From a virus: a stretch of DNA of 23,365 nucleotides. Below, piece by piece: positions 1 to 7,102 of the stretch. The notes beneath the pieces are model-generated. The model was given only the letters and a program-made list of their open reading frames with translations, had not been told where the DNA came from and ran no database searches. The translations under genes were made by a program, and so were the position numbers. The stretch lies in IMG/VR virus record IMGVR_UViG_3300037071_004614, positions 1 to 23,365 of that record; one strand, written 5' to 3'. Position 1 is the stretch's first letter. Every line of letters starts with the position of its first letter.

Positions 1-800
1 AAGGAAAGAATCAGGTCTACGTCTGTTCCTCCCTGTTGCCACGCATCCTGAATAGCTGTCCCAAGCCATGATTCCGTGAGGACTGGACCTACCGAACGGA
101 CATTGGTGGTAATAAGTGAACGGATACCAGCCATAGTACGTCGCGCTGTTCCAGAACCAATGGTATTTCCAGAGGCAATACCCATGATCGCTACTTTTTC
201 AAGGTCACGAACGGCTTCTGTCAACTTCTTCATTTTCTGGTATTCAAATTCGTCTTCAATCCCTCCCAAGAGTGCTACGGCCTGTTGTGTACCAGAGACA
301 ATAATATCCTTTTTAATAAGCTGAACGAAGTTGGAATTACGGCTCCGGTTTGTGCTGGAGTCCTGTGTAACGTCATCTCCTTCCAATGCAGCGTCAGAAA
401 TGACTTCAAGATTTTGACCAGCCGCAAAGGAGTTGGCAACAGTGCCACCAAACCCACGTGTGAGGGTAATAGAGTTCCCTGCAATAACTGAAATAGTGAA
501 ATACTCATTGGTGACAGGCTGACGGAGGACCGTGCCTACTTGGAGATAGGCCGCTTTCCCTGCAGCAACACCCATCACGGTATCTGTGGATGCAGAGGCT
601 ACCGCAGAGGAAGCCACAATGGTATTTGGTGCAAGTTCATCCTCTAACCATTCATGCTTAGTCTGCATGACTGGTCTATCTGCGTCACCGAGATAATCCA
701 AGAGAGGGGTTTCATGGGGAGTAATAATACTCACCATGTCTGACACGTCTTCCGCAATCGTATTGAAAGCAGAATAGGTTGCACGTCCTGTGAAAGCCAT
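1..800 (-). CDS. Major capsid protein, SU10/DUF5309 family (3' end cut by window)
   Basis: Main shell protein of the capsid. The frame is open from the ATG at 800 to the window edge, giving 266 residues with no stop; the C-terminus lies outside. I read it as the DUF5309 (phage SU10-type) capsid family from several conserved features: TPHETPLLDYLG (27-38) followed by KHEWLEDEL (48-56), the NRSRN segment (151-155), IIVSGTQQA (166-174), the acidic EDEFEYQ (182-188) and RDLEKVAIMG (198-207). An AGGAG ribosome site sits 7 bases before the ATG. The position after portal and scaffold-like genes is where a capsid gene is expected. The preceding 79-base gap may carry its own promoter, which would suit a protein needed in large amounts. 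Family assignment is from memory of the motifs; no search was run. Confidence 0.9.
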   Translation of the reverse strand, partial: MAFTGRATYSAFNTIAEDVSDMVSIITPHETPLLDYLGDADRPVMQTKHEWLEDELAPNTIVASSAVASASTDTVMGVAAGKAAYLQVGTVLRQPVTNEYFTISVIAGNSITLTRGFGGTVANSFAAGQNLEVISDAALEGDDVTQDSSTNRSRNSNFVQLIKKDIIVSGTQQAVALLGGIEDEFEYQKMKKLTEAVRDLEKVAIMGIASGNTIGSGTARRTMAGIRSLITTNVRSVGPVLTESWLGTAIQDAWQQGGTDVDLILS

Positions 801-839
801 AAGAATACTCCTGTGTATACGTCGTGTGTCTCCTTCTAT

Positions 840-876
840 AAATAGTGTTAAAATGAATAAATGTATGAAATAGTGT
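840..876. repeat. Pair of 9-base direct repeats upstream of the capsid gene
   Basis: The 9-mer AAATAGTGT (plus strand) occurs at 840-848 and again at 868-876, start to start 28 bases, inside the 79-base gap between the scaffold-like gene and the major capsid gene. It could be a paired protein-binding site for regulating capsid expression, or chance in an AT-rich spacer. Confidence 0.35.
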
Positions 877-879
877 CAA
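851..879 (-). promoter_or_regulatory. Possible promoter for the capsid gene
   Basis: On the minus strand a perfect TTGACA (-35 type) lies at 879-874, directly after the scaffold stop codon. Seventeen bases further on there is only TCATTT as a -10, a poor match. The leader beyond it also has an extra AAGGAGA besides the AGGAG used by the capsid ATG. The -35 match and the location before the capsid gene are suggestive; the weak -10 keeps this tentative. Confidence 0.2.
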
Positions 880-1782
880 CTACACAGCTACGTTGGATAC
901 CTCATCTATAATTTCTGTGACATCCCCACCAGAAGCAACATAGTCATTCTTGGCTTTGGTATAGCGTGCCATCAGAGTTGGATTCTTTTGTGCTGCTCTC
1001 CCTGCAGCAATGGCATTCTGACGCAGTGTAGCTTTACTTGCTCCATTTTCTTCACCAGTGCTATGTCCACCAGCACCACCCGCAGTAGATTTTGCTTTTA
1101 CCATATATTTTGGTGTGAACTTCTTCACACCAGCACTGAGGTCTAGTGTCCCATCACCGTCTTTTATTACCCAACTTTCCGTATCTTCATCGTAGACGGA
1201 TTTACTACGGAGGAAATCCGCTACATCATTGGCATCTATCGCACCAAGAGAGGTTGCAGCAGCAATAAGTTGCCTATCACGCTCTGCATGAAGTCTCCGT
1301 GTCTCTGCGGCCTGATACCGTTCTTCAGCAGCATCACCACGTTTCTTCTCTGTTTCAAGAGTTTTCTGGAAGTTTGCCAGCGTTTTCTTGAGTTCTGTAA
1401 TCTCTGGATTATCCTCTGTAGTAGTTGTTTTCGCTCTTGTAGTGCGCTTTGTAGTCTTGGGCGGTGTTTCCTCTTCAGTCTCAGTACCTTCTGTTTCAGC
1501 GTCATCATCCTGAGTTTGAGGGTTGAGAGCTTGAAGGGCAACAGTAATATCTCCTAATGTCTTCTTAATATTCGCCAGTTCAGTAGCAGTAGTTTTCTTT
1601 CCTGAGTTCAGTTCTTTCTGAAGGGTAGCAATGGTAGCAGAGGTTGTTTCTGCAAAGGCTTTGGGATCAAATTCAGTATCGGTTCCATCTCCTTCAGTTG
1701 CACCTTCACTTGTCTCAGCTACACGATAAATCAGATGATCAAACTTAGAGTGAAACGGGCTACGGAATCTATTCTTCTTCAT
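880..1782 (-). CDS. Probable capsid scaffold / head morphogenesis protein
   Basis: A 300-residue hydrophilic, strongly charged protein between the portal and major capsid genes, the usual place of a scaffolding protein. After a basic N-terminus (1-20) comes a long acidic and Thr-rich stretch: coil-like helix around 45-90, a low-complexity linker rich in Thr, Glu and Lys at about 90-125, then a heptad-like coiled coil at about 127-175 (ITELKKTLANFQKTLETEKK). The C-terminal third is Gly/Ala-rich then helical. The ATG at 1782 has GGAG 8 bases upstream and starts 3 bases after the portal stop. I see no protease motif, so a scaffold-protease fusion is unlikely. The function rests on position, composition and coiled coil, not on a recognised family. 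Confidence 0.6.
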   Translation of the reverse strand: MKKNRFRSPFHSKFDHLIYRVAETSEGATEGDGTDTEFDPKAFAETTSATIATLQKELNSGKKTTATELANIKKTLGDITVALQALNPQTQDDDAETEGTETEEETPPKTTKRTTRAKTTTTEDNPEITELKKTLANFQKTLETEKKRGDAAEERYQAAETRRLHAERDRQLIAAATSLGAIDANDVADFLRSKSVYDEDTESWVIKDGDGTLDLSAGVKKFTPKYMVKAKSTAGGAGGHSTGEENGASKATLRQNAIAAGRAAQKNPTLMARYTKAKNDYVASGGDVTEIIDEVSNVAV

Positions 1783-1785
1783 ACA

Positions 1786-3492
1786 TTATTCTCCTTGTGG
1801 AGGTGCGTTGAAACTCTCCGCAGTTTCTTCTGCCACTTTTTCTTGACTTTGAAGTGTTGCTGCTACCTCAATCGGTATCTTTTCTTCTAGTGTATCAATT
1901 TCTTGCATAACTTGCTCTAGAATATCTGTGGTAGATTTCTTGAGTGCTTTCCGCGCAAGACTCTTTTCTACTTCACGTGCAAAGGTCGGAGAACGAATCG
2001 CTTTCTTCGCATCAGTAGCACGTTCAAGTTCTTGTTCAAAAACTTCCACATCATAATTATCTGGATAATCAATAGAGCCTAACCATTCTTCACCTAACCA
2101 CTTACAATACAGCATATGGACCTTAATTTCCCCTTCTTCCATAAGTTGTGCGGTGTCTGCTAGCATTGTATTTGTTCTATTAAACTCGTAACTGTATGAT
2201 ACTCCAGGTCTGGATTCTCGGATACCAGAATCCGTCCATAGGGTAGCAAGTTTATAGATGGTGTCTGTTGATTTCTCTACCCACTCAACAATAAATCTCC
2301 CTGGATCAGAAGCAGGGGCAAGATAGTATGGAGGGTTTGTTCCTGCCCATAATAGGGCATTGTTATTGCCAATTTCCACAGGGACACTTCCTGCAGCTTC
2401 ATTATCATTCATCTGATTAGGGTCTTCCATCACCAGGATATTGAAGACTTTAGAACGTATCTCTTCTGTGAGTAAGCTTACGGAGTTAGCAATATCAACG
2501 TTGATCTTCCCAATAGGCTCAACAAAGGATTGACCTAATTGAGTATCAAGCATGTCTCGTTTCCCAAAGAAGCGGGTCACTGGTACAACCCCTAAACTAT
2601 GTTGACCAGCATCAAGGAGTCTCGCTTCTGGTTTCCGTCCACCAACTCTTACCACTTCATGTTTATACCATGCATCTCTAGTCCATGTCCAGTAGTGATG
2701 TATACTAGCTTTTGGACGTGAGCCAAATGGATTATACTGCTTATCCATCTTCTCTTTCCAACGATACCACAGAAACTCTCCCTTGTCATCAAACTCCCAA
2801 TTGATCGCATTCATAGGGAGAATATAGTATAAGTAGGGACGGATTTGTGCATCAAGCCGTTCTTGCTCATTGGTGATTTCATAGGTGGTACGTGGCATAT
2901 CTGTTACTACATCTATGAAGCCCCATATTTTGGCAAACGTGTGAATCTTTTCCATAAATTCATCTATGGTCGATTTTCGCAAATCGCAGTCTGCCCAAAA
3001 CTCATTCTTTTCTATGTGTTCCTGTTCGGCTAACTGTTCGTCTTGCTTAAAGAAAGACCGTGTGACATTCTTGGTATAGACAAAGGAACTGATAAGATCA
3101 ACAATCGAACCAGTATAGTTGTAGTAATATGCCCTCGCTTGCCGCTTACGATAGTTTTCTATTTTCTCACGGTGATGCCTGTCTAAGTAATTCTGGATAT
3201 TTTGTCCTGCATACCAGTTATACCAGTCACCCCATCTCAAATGAAATTCATCAAAGTGAGGATGAGTGGTTTCCAGTATTTTAACTAGATCATCATTGGG
3301 AGATTGACCAAAGAGGTCTGCATTATTCCGTGCAAAGTCTGGTTGAAAAACAGACGTGATACGGACATTGGGGTTTGAATATTCAAATATTCCTTCATCG
3401 GGATTAATAGAATATTGGTTAGCAGGCAGAGACATCAACTGCCGAAAGCGGGATGCAGTGAAGGAATCTGGCATACGTTTACGGTGTTTCAC
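1786..3492 (-). CDS. Portal protein (SU10-like type)
   Basis: The portal forms the ring at the capsid vertex through which DNA enters and to which the tail attaches. The 568-residue length is normal for a portal. The N-terminal half has the Tyr/Arg-rich helical region YRKRQARAYYYNYTG (114-128); the middle has the segment GKINVDIANSVSLLTEEIRS, like the stem-helix region of this portal type, followed by SYSYEFNRTNTMLADTAQ. The C-terminus is acidic and Gln/Glu-rich. The start is GTG: it overlaps the upstream stop (GTGA) and has GAGG 7 bases before it. An ATG at codon 7 (3474) is an alternative but is less well supported. It lies between terminase and scaffold/capsid genes, as in standard head modules. 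Confidence 0.88.
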   Translation of the reverse strand: MKHRKRMPDSFTASRFRQLMSLPANQYSINPDEGIFEYSNPNVRITSVFQPDFARNNADLFGQSPNDDLVKILETTHPHFDEFHLRWGDWYNWYAGQNIQNYLDRHHREKIENYRKRQARAYYYNYTGSIVDLISSFVYTKNVTRSFFKQDEQLAEQEHIEKNEFWADCDLRKSTIDEFMEKIHTFAKIWGFIDVVTDMPRTTYEITNEQERLDAQIRPYLYYILPMNAINWEFDDKGEFLWYRWKEKMDKQYNPFGSRPKASIHHYWTWTRDAWYKHEVVRVGGRKPEARLLDAGQHSLGVVPVTRFFGKRDMLDTQLGQSFVEPIGKINVDIANSVSLLTEEIRSKVFNILVMEDPNQMNDNEAAGSVPVEIGNNNALLWAGTNPPYYLAPASDPGRFIVEWVEKSTDTIYKLATLWTDSGIRESRPGVSYSYEFNRTNTMLADTAQLMEEGEIKVHMLYCKWLGEEWLGSIDYPDNYDVEVFEQELERATDAKKAIRSPTFAREVEKSLARKALKKSTTDILEQVMQEIDTLEEKIPIEVAATLQSQEKVAEETAESFNAPPQGE

Positions 3493-3938
3493 GTCACATC
3501 CTCATATTTACTACACTGACAACACCAGTTACCATTGGATAGGACTCTCCGTATCATAGATAAATGAGGATCATGGCATAAACAGGAACATTCACAGACA
3601 TAGAATGACTGACCTAATACACAATTTTCAGAGACGTGCACCCATGACGGACGCACATCAGCATCTAAACCGCCCTCTTGTTCTACCATCTCTAGTGCAT
3701 GAGGATGTACAACAACAAAGATATGCTTTGGATTATATTTGTCAGCAAAGTCTTGCCAGAAACCTCTTGTAAACTCTTGTTTCGAGTCAATAGACTCTTG
3801 TATACTCTCTTTCAATGTATCTAAGGTAAGTGATACAGATGTGTCGTGATGTGTTGTAGATGTATAATCACCAAAATAGTATGCTTTCATAATATTGTCA
3901 TCTATTTTTCTACCAATAGCTTGAAAGATATTTTTCAT
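3489..3938 (-). CDS. Hypothetical Cys-rich protein between terminase and portal
   Basis: 149 residues, no family recognised. The N-terminal part (1-65) is helical and polar; residues 70-80 (PKHIFVVVHPH) look like a buried beta strand. The C-terminal 45 residues hold an unusual Cys/His cluster: Cys106, 115, 117, 119, 121, His122, His125 and Cys139, 140, 142, which looks able to bind one or two zinc ions. There is no signal peptide or membrane segment. It starts 3 bases after the large terminase stop with AGGG 9 bases upstream, and its stop overlaps the portal start, so it is cotranslated with packaging genes. A small head-assembly or packaging accessory role is possible, but this is inference from position only. 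Confidence 0.75.
   Translation of the reverse strand: MKNIFQAIGRKIDDNIMKAYYFGDYTSTTHHDTSVSLTLDTLKESIQESIDSKQEFTRGFWQDFADKYNPKHIFVVVHPHALEMVEQEGGLDADVRPSWVHVSENCVLGQSFYVCECSCLCHDPHLSMIRRVLSNGNWCCQCSKYEDVT
3500..3503 (-). promoter_or_regulatory. Ribosome binding site fixing the GTG start of the portal
   Basis: GAGG on the minus strand, 7 bases before the GTG at 3492. It supports GTG over the ATG at 3474 and implies translational coupling with the upstream gene through the GTGA overlap. Confidence 0.6.
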
Positions 3939-3941
3939 AAT

Positions 3942-5447
3942 TTATAGCCCTGGTATGGTGACTGCTTTCACATGAGATTTTGGCATACGTGGATAGGTAA
4001 AGCATGGATACCGTGTCGCATCTGCCATATGATCATTCCCATCTTCGTAGGTATCCAGGTCTGGTTTTCCATCAGGAAGTATCCCATGTTCCCATGCAAG
4101 CATTTCTCGACGGAGTTCTATACACGTATCCATAATAAAGAGTTTTGGTAGTCCGTTTGCGGGGTTTATCTCAAGACGCTTCTTGACTTCATCAACCCCT
4201 TCTGCTAAGTCATTCATTGCTTGGAGGCAGTTTAAACCATATCCACGCATCTCAAGAATAGATTGCTTACCAGAAGGGTCAGAATAGATAGGGAGTCGTG
4301 GTCTCCAGTACAGATTCTTTTTGATATAGTTGGCATGAGTGCCAAGAAGTCTATCACCATGGAAATAATACTCAAACATCACAATCCAGATATCATATCG
4401 GGGTTCTATCACGATCTGAGCATAGGCAAAGTGGGCTCCAAAGTCCATCCCACCTATTCTACGCCAGTTTTTAGGGATTTCTTTCTCCTGAAAAATAGAC
4501 TGGAAGGACTTGAACTTTCCTCCACCTAACATAGAAATAACATGGATATCCTCATCATAGTGTTCACCATAGACTTTTGCTCCACCAGAGGGGGATTTAT
4601 TCTCCCACTCTGTAGCAAACATTGCTGCTGAGAGGTTTGCTGTTTTTTGGATAAACGTCGGAATAGGATACCAGCCCTTACAGTCATGGGCTTTACCCTT
4701 GCATTTCTCCCATGCAATACAATCTCCCCACTCTGGATCATTCTTACATTCACGTGTACACTGTTCTAGTGTTTCCCAAATACAGAATTGAGAGACAGAC
4801 ATATTCCGCTTAACTTGATCATTAAGAAGCGTAGTCATTGTACCGCCAGATTTTTTTCTTGTAGATCCCAAAATATCTTGGGCAGGAACGCCATTCTTAG
4901 ACATAGACATAGAGAGTCCTTGTTCAAGAATAGGCATGTCCATTAGTTCTACTTCATCTATTGTAGTCATATTTGGATGTGGACCATTCAATCCATGCAT
5001 CGTACCAGAAGCTATTTTCAGTAAACTTCCATTCTTAAATTTGGTGTAGGATTGAATAGGATCACCGTCAAGGAGTTCCCATAGAATAGGATCACTCTCA
5101 AGGAAACCTTTGAAATATGAATACCCAATATTGGTTTGATGAATCTGTGAGGATGCAACAACTAACTCGACTGGTGCACATCTAAACAATGCTTTGAGGT
5201 GGTTTAAGAGCGCAAACCCTAGCGTTTTACCAGAACCACGTGAGCCAAATGCGAGTGCAAACATAGTCCGTTCAAAAAATACATCTGTTATAAAACTGAA
5301 TATAGATGTGTGTCCTGCACAGAACGAGTGCTTAGGGAGGGTATATCCAAGGAATGTTTGGATGTAGAAGTCAAGATCATCTTCATCTTCAAAACCGTAC
5401 TTCATATATGTATGAAGAAGATCTCGCTTCACTACACTTGGATTCAT
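3942..5447 (-). CDS. terL: Terminase large subunit
   Basis: ATP-driven motor and nuclease that packages phage DNA through the portal. The 501-residue protein has both expected domains. ATPase: Walker A GSRGSGKT (68-75), Walker B MTTIDEVEL (160-168) with Asp164/Glu165, then STRKK (195-199), a motif-III-like segment. RNase H-like nuclease: GMDFG (333-337, Asp335), YSDPSG (388-393, Asp390) and NDHMADATRY (471-480, Asp472/Asp476), the three acidic metal-binding positions. Between the domains is a Cys-rich stretch (Cys222, 230, 234, 243, 249, 256) that may bind zinc. The ATG at 5447 has GGAGAAG 8 bases upstream and follows the small subunit stop by 3 bases. Confidence 0.95.
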   Translation of the reverse strand: MNPSVVKRDLLHTYMKYGFEDEDDLDFYIQTFLGYTLPKHSFCAGHTSIFSFITDVFFERTMFALAFGSRGSGKTLGFALLNHLKALFRCAPVELVVASSQIHQTNIGYSYFKGFLESDPILWELLDGDPIQSYTKFKNGSLLKIASGTMHGLNGPHPNMTTIDEVELMDMPILEQGLSMSMSKNGVPAQDILGSTRKKSGGTMTTLLNDQVKRNMSVSQFCIWETLEQCTRECKNDPEWGDCIAWEKCKGKAHDCKGWYPIPTFIQKTANLSAAMFATEWENKSPSGGAKVYGEHYDEDIHVISMLGGGKFKSFQSIFQEKEIPKNWRRIGGMDFGAHFAYAQIVIEPRYDIWIVMFEYYFHGDRLLGTHANYIKKNLYWRPRLPIYSDPSGKQSILEMRGYGLNCLQAMNDLAEGVDEVKKRLEINPANGLPKLFIMDTCIELRREMLAWEHGILPDGKPDLDTYEDGNDHMADATRYPCFTYPRMPKSHVKAVTIPGL

Positions 5448-5450
5448 AGA

Positions 5451-5921
5451 TTAGGCTTCTCCAAGCTTCCCACTCTGCCCATACCTTTGTGTGTTGTCAC
5501 CCATGACACGCATGAGTTCTTTCAAGGCATTCTTTTGCTCAGGCGTTTCAGCAGGCTTGGCTTCTCGCATATCTAATGCTTGATTGATATTCAGTGTTCT
5601 ATCCCTGAGTAGGGTAATCTGGAATATCTTGTTGACTGCCCACTCGAAATGTCGATACTCGAAATTTTTAGAAGTATATGGAATATCAACAATCTCTTGA
5701 AGCCTCGCTGTAGCAGTCCTACGGAGATGATTGATGTCATTATCAATCAACTCCATATATTTCGTCTCAAGATGGGCCATGTACTTCTTAAACTCTAGGT
5801 CTTGTCTCCATAGTTTGATTTGTCTGATAGAAAATTCTGGAAGTTGTTTAGAAATCTGAGTAGGAGTCATCCCTACAAGATAGTACCTGGCAGCTTTTTT
5901 ATGGTGTATTTTGAGGATCAT
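5451..5921 (-). CDS. terS: Probable terminase small subunit
   Basis: A DNA-binding partner of the large terminase that selects phage DNA for packaging. The 156-residue size and the place directly upstream of terL are typical. The N-terminal region (about 8-45) reads as a helix-turn-helix: KKAARYYLVGMTPTQISKQ, then a recognition-helix candidate around SIRQIKLWRQ. Residues 45-115 are helical, fitting the oligomerisation core, and the tail (115-156) is polar and flexible. The ATG at 5921 has no strong ribosome site; the next in-frame ATG (codon 18) would destroy the HTH, so 5921 is kept. Sequence similarity among small terminases is low, so the call leans on HTH plus context. Confidence 0.75.
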   Translation of the reverse strand: MILKIHHKKAARYYLVGMTPTQISKQLPEFSIRQIKLWRQDLEFKKYMAHLETKYMELIDNDINHLRRTATARLQEIVDIPYTSKNFEYRHFEWAVNKIFQITLLRDRTLNINQALDMREAKPAETPEQKNALKELMRVMGDNTQRYGQSGKLGEA

Positions 5922-5983
5922 AAGATACCATCTATGATAAGGATTGATACCGAGAACAAATACAAGAGATAAACTGTACTGTG

Positions 5984-6012
5984 ATTATAAGACTCTTTCA
6001 TTATATATACAA
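5984..6012 (-). promoter_or_regulatory. Possible promoter for the terminase/head genes
   Basis: In the 94-base gap before terS, one of the longest gaps in the window, the minus strand has TTGTAT (6012-6007) and a perfect TATAAT (5989-5984) 17 bases apart. The -10 is ideal, the -35 matches only at its first three bases, and the region is AT-rich, so chance is a real possibility. It would mark the start of a separate packaging/head transcript. Confidence 0.3.
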
Positions 6013-6015
6013 ATA

Positions 6016-6507
6016 TTAAATTTTTAAGGTCAGCTTGTTAATACCTCCACCACTCCATACGTCTATCATACAGGCAATCTCTACAGCTTCTTCTACACTC
6101 TTCCCACATAACATAGCTGCCATCGCTGGCATATTCCCTGTCCCAATAGCGTAGAAGTCTTCCTCAACTATAAATGGAATCCATGTATCTTCAAACTGGT
6201 AGATAATAGGTTCATTGTTTATAGACGTTAAAAAGAGTGCTTGAAAATCCTTTGCAGGAACACAAGATGGAAATAATTCTGGATTCATTCCACTTCTTAC
6301 CCATCGAAAAAACGGCTCATTATATTCTACCAAGCCAGCACACCCTACAAGACACTCTTTTTTATTAGGAAGAATATCATATTTTTGTTCGGTTGTATTT
6401 GTTACGATACATCGAATCTTAGTGAAGCTTCCACGTAAGCCACGATCATTTGTTTGTCTATCAGATGCCATTATTAAAGTCCGTTTATCAACAGCAATAG
6501 TGGTCAT
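6016..6507 (-). CDS. Proteasome/HslV-like N-terminal-threonine (Ntn) hydrolase
   Basis: Resembles the HslV peptidase and proteasome beta subunits, which cut peptides with an N-terminal Thr. With the start at 6507, Met removal exposes Thr1 in TTIAV. Mature numbering: Thr1, Asp15 in MASDRQ (like HslV Asp17), Lys29 in FTKI (like Lys33), Gly51-like strand VGCAG, and AIGTGNMPAMAAM (119-131), the counterpart of AIGSGG in HslV, followed by a helix and a last strand as in that family. Length 163 residues is close to HslV (about 175). An upstream in-frame TTG at 6537 would add 10 residues but has no ribosome site and would bury the Thr. The ATG overlaps the MazG stop (ATGA), with GGAG 4 bases upstream. 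No partner ATPase is in the window. Substrate unknown; activity inferred from conserved residues. Confidence 0.82.
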   Translation of the reverse strand: MTTIAVDKRTLIMASDRQTNDRGLRGSFTKIRCIVTNTTEQKYDILPNKKECLVGCAGLVEYNEPFFRWVRSGMNPELFPSCVPAKDFQALFLTSINNEPIIYQFEDTWIPFIVEEDFYAIGTGNMPAMAAMLCGKSVEEAVEIACMIDVWSGGGINKLTLKI

Positions 6508-7094
6508 ACTACTCCAGTTTGAGGGTTTTCTACCCAATTACGTTTAGATAAGACTCGTTCCCATACATCATCAATACAGCTTACGAGAGTTACCTTTAAT
6601 AGATTACATATATAGACAAGTTGGTAACACAGTTCATTGACACACTCAATGATAGATTTCTTGTTTTCTTTTGAGATGATATTGTCTTGTATGAACATTG
6701 GTTCAAAATATAATCCAATATGAGCTACATACTTATATACAGACCATGCAAGCATTTCCATCTGAATATTTGTATAATGTTTATTCTCAGAGAACACGGT
6801 AAAATATGATTCTTTATATGGAATAAATCCAAAATTTCCTCTATAAAAGAAGTTAGTAGCATACACCATTATATCACCAATAGCATCTTTAATATTATCT
6901 ATATGTTCTTCTGTTGTTCCACGAATCCCTTGAGACATCTTTAAGACAGAATGAACAAGCTCTCCTGCTTCTTCACACATCCCAAGAAATGGATGTCGTG
7001 GTGGTGCATACGGACCAGTAGGACCAAAATTTCTATTCTGCCAATCCCATAACTTTTTTTGAAGATTTTGGAAATAAATTTCATCATTATGCAT
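6504..7094 (-). CDS. MazG-like nucleotide pyrophosphohydrolase
   Basis: All-alpha NTP pyrophosphohydrolases hydrolyse (d)NTPs or related nucleotides to monophosphate and pyrophosphate. The metal-binding helix motif is CEEAGEL (Glu41, Glu42, Glu45), followed by NIKDAIGDIMVY with Asp70 and Asp74; the end KRNWVENPQTG is typical of MazG-like phage proteins. At 196 residues it is longer than the common 100-130: about 70 residues (roughly 82-150) appear inserted between the DAIGD helix and the last helix. The Ala at 71, where many relatives have Glu, is seen in some phage MazG-like proteins as I recall. The ATG at 7094 has AGGG 6 bases upstream. It is AT-rich compared with head and tail genes and shares a 4-base overlap with the Ntn hydrolase. 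Substrate cannot be told from sequence. Confidence 0.82.
   Translation of the reverse strand: MHNDEIYFQNLQKKLWDWQNRNFGPTGPYAPPRHPFLGMCEEAGELVHSVLKMSQGIRGTTEEHIDNIKDAIGDIMVYATNFFYRGNFGFIPYKESYFTVFSENKHYTNIQMEMLAWSVYKYVAHIGLYFEPMFIQDNIISKENKKSIIECVNELCYQLVYICNLLKVTLVSCIDDVWERVLSKRNWVENPQTGVV
6512..6515 (-). promoter_or_regulatory. Ribosome binding site fixing the Ntn hydrolase start
   Basis: GGAG on the minus strand, 4 bases before the ATG at 6507. Spacing is short, but coupling to the overlapping MazG stop could compensate. It favours the start that exposes the catalytic Thr. Confidence 0.5.
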
Positions 7095-7102
7095 ATAGAT
7101 CC

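Noticed and set aside
1236-1541. Open frame overlapping the scaffold-like gene on the same strand
   Set aside because: Lies in another frame of a gene with low-complexity Glu/Thr/Lys sequence; no ribosome site and a biased, meaningless composition.
6508-6537. Upstream start of the Ntn hydrolase adding 10 residues (a TTG at 6537)
   Set aside because: No ribosome site and a weak start codon; the extension would hide the catalytic Thr unless it were cleaved off as a propeptide.
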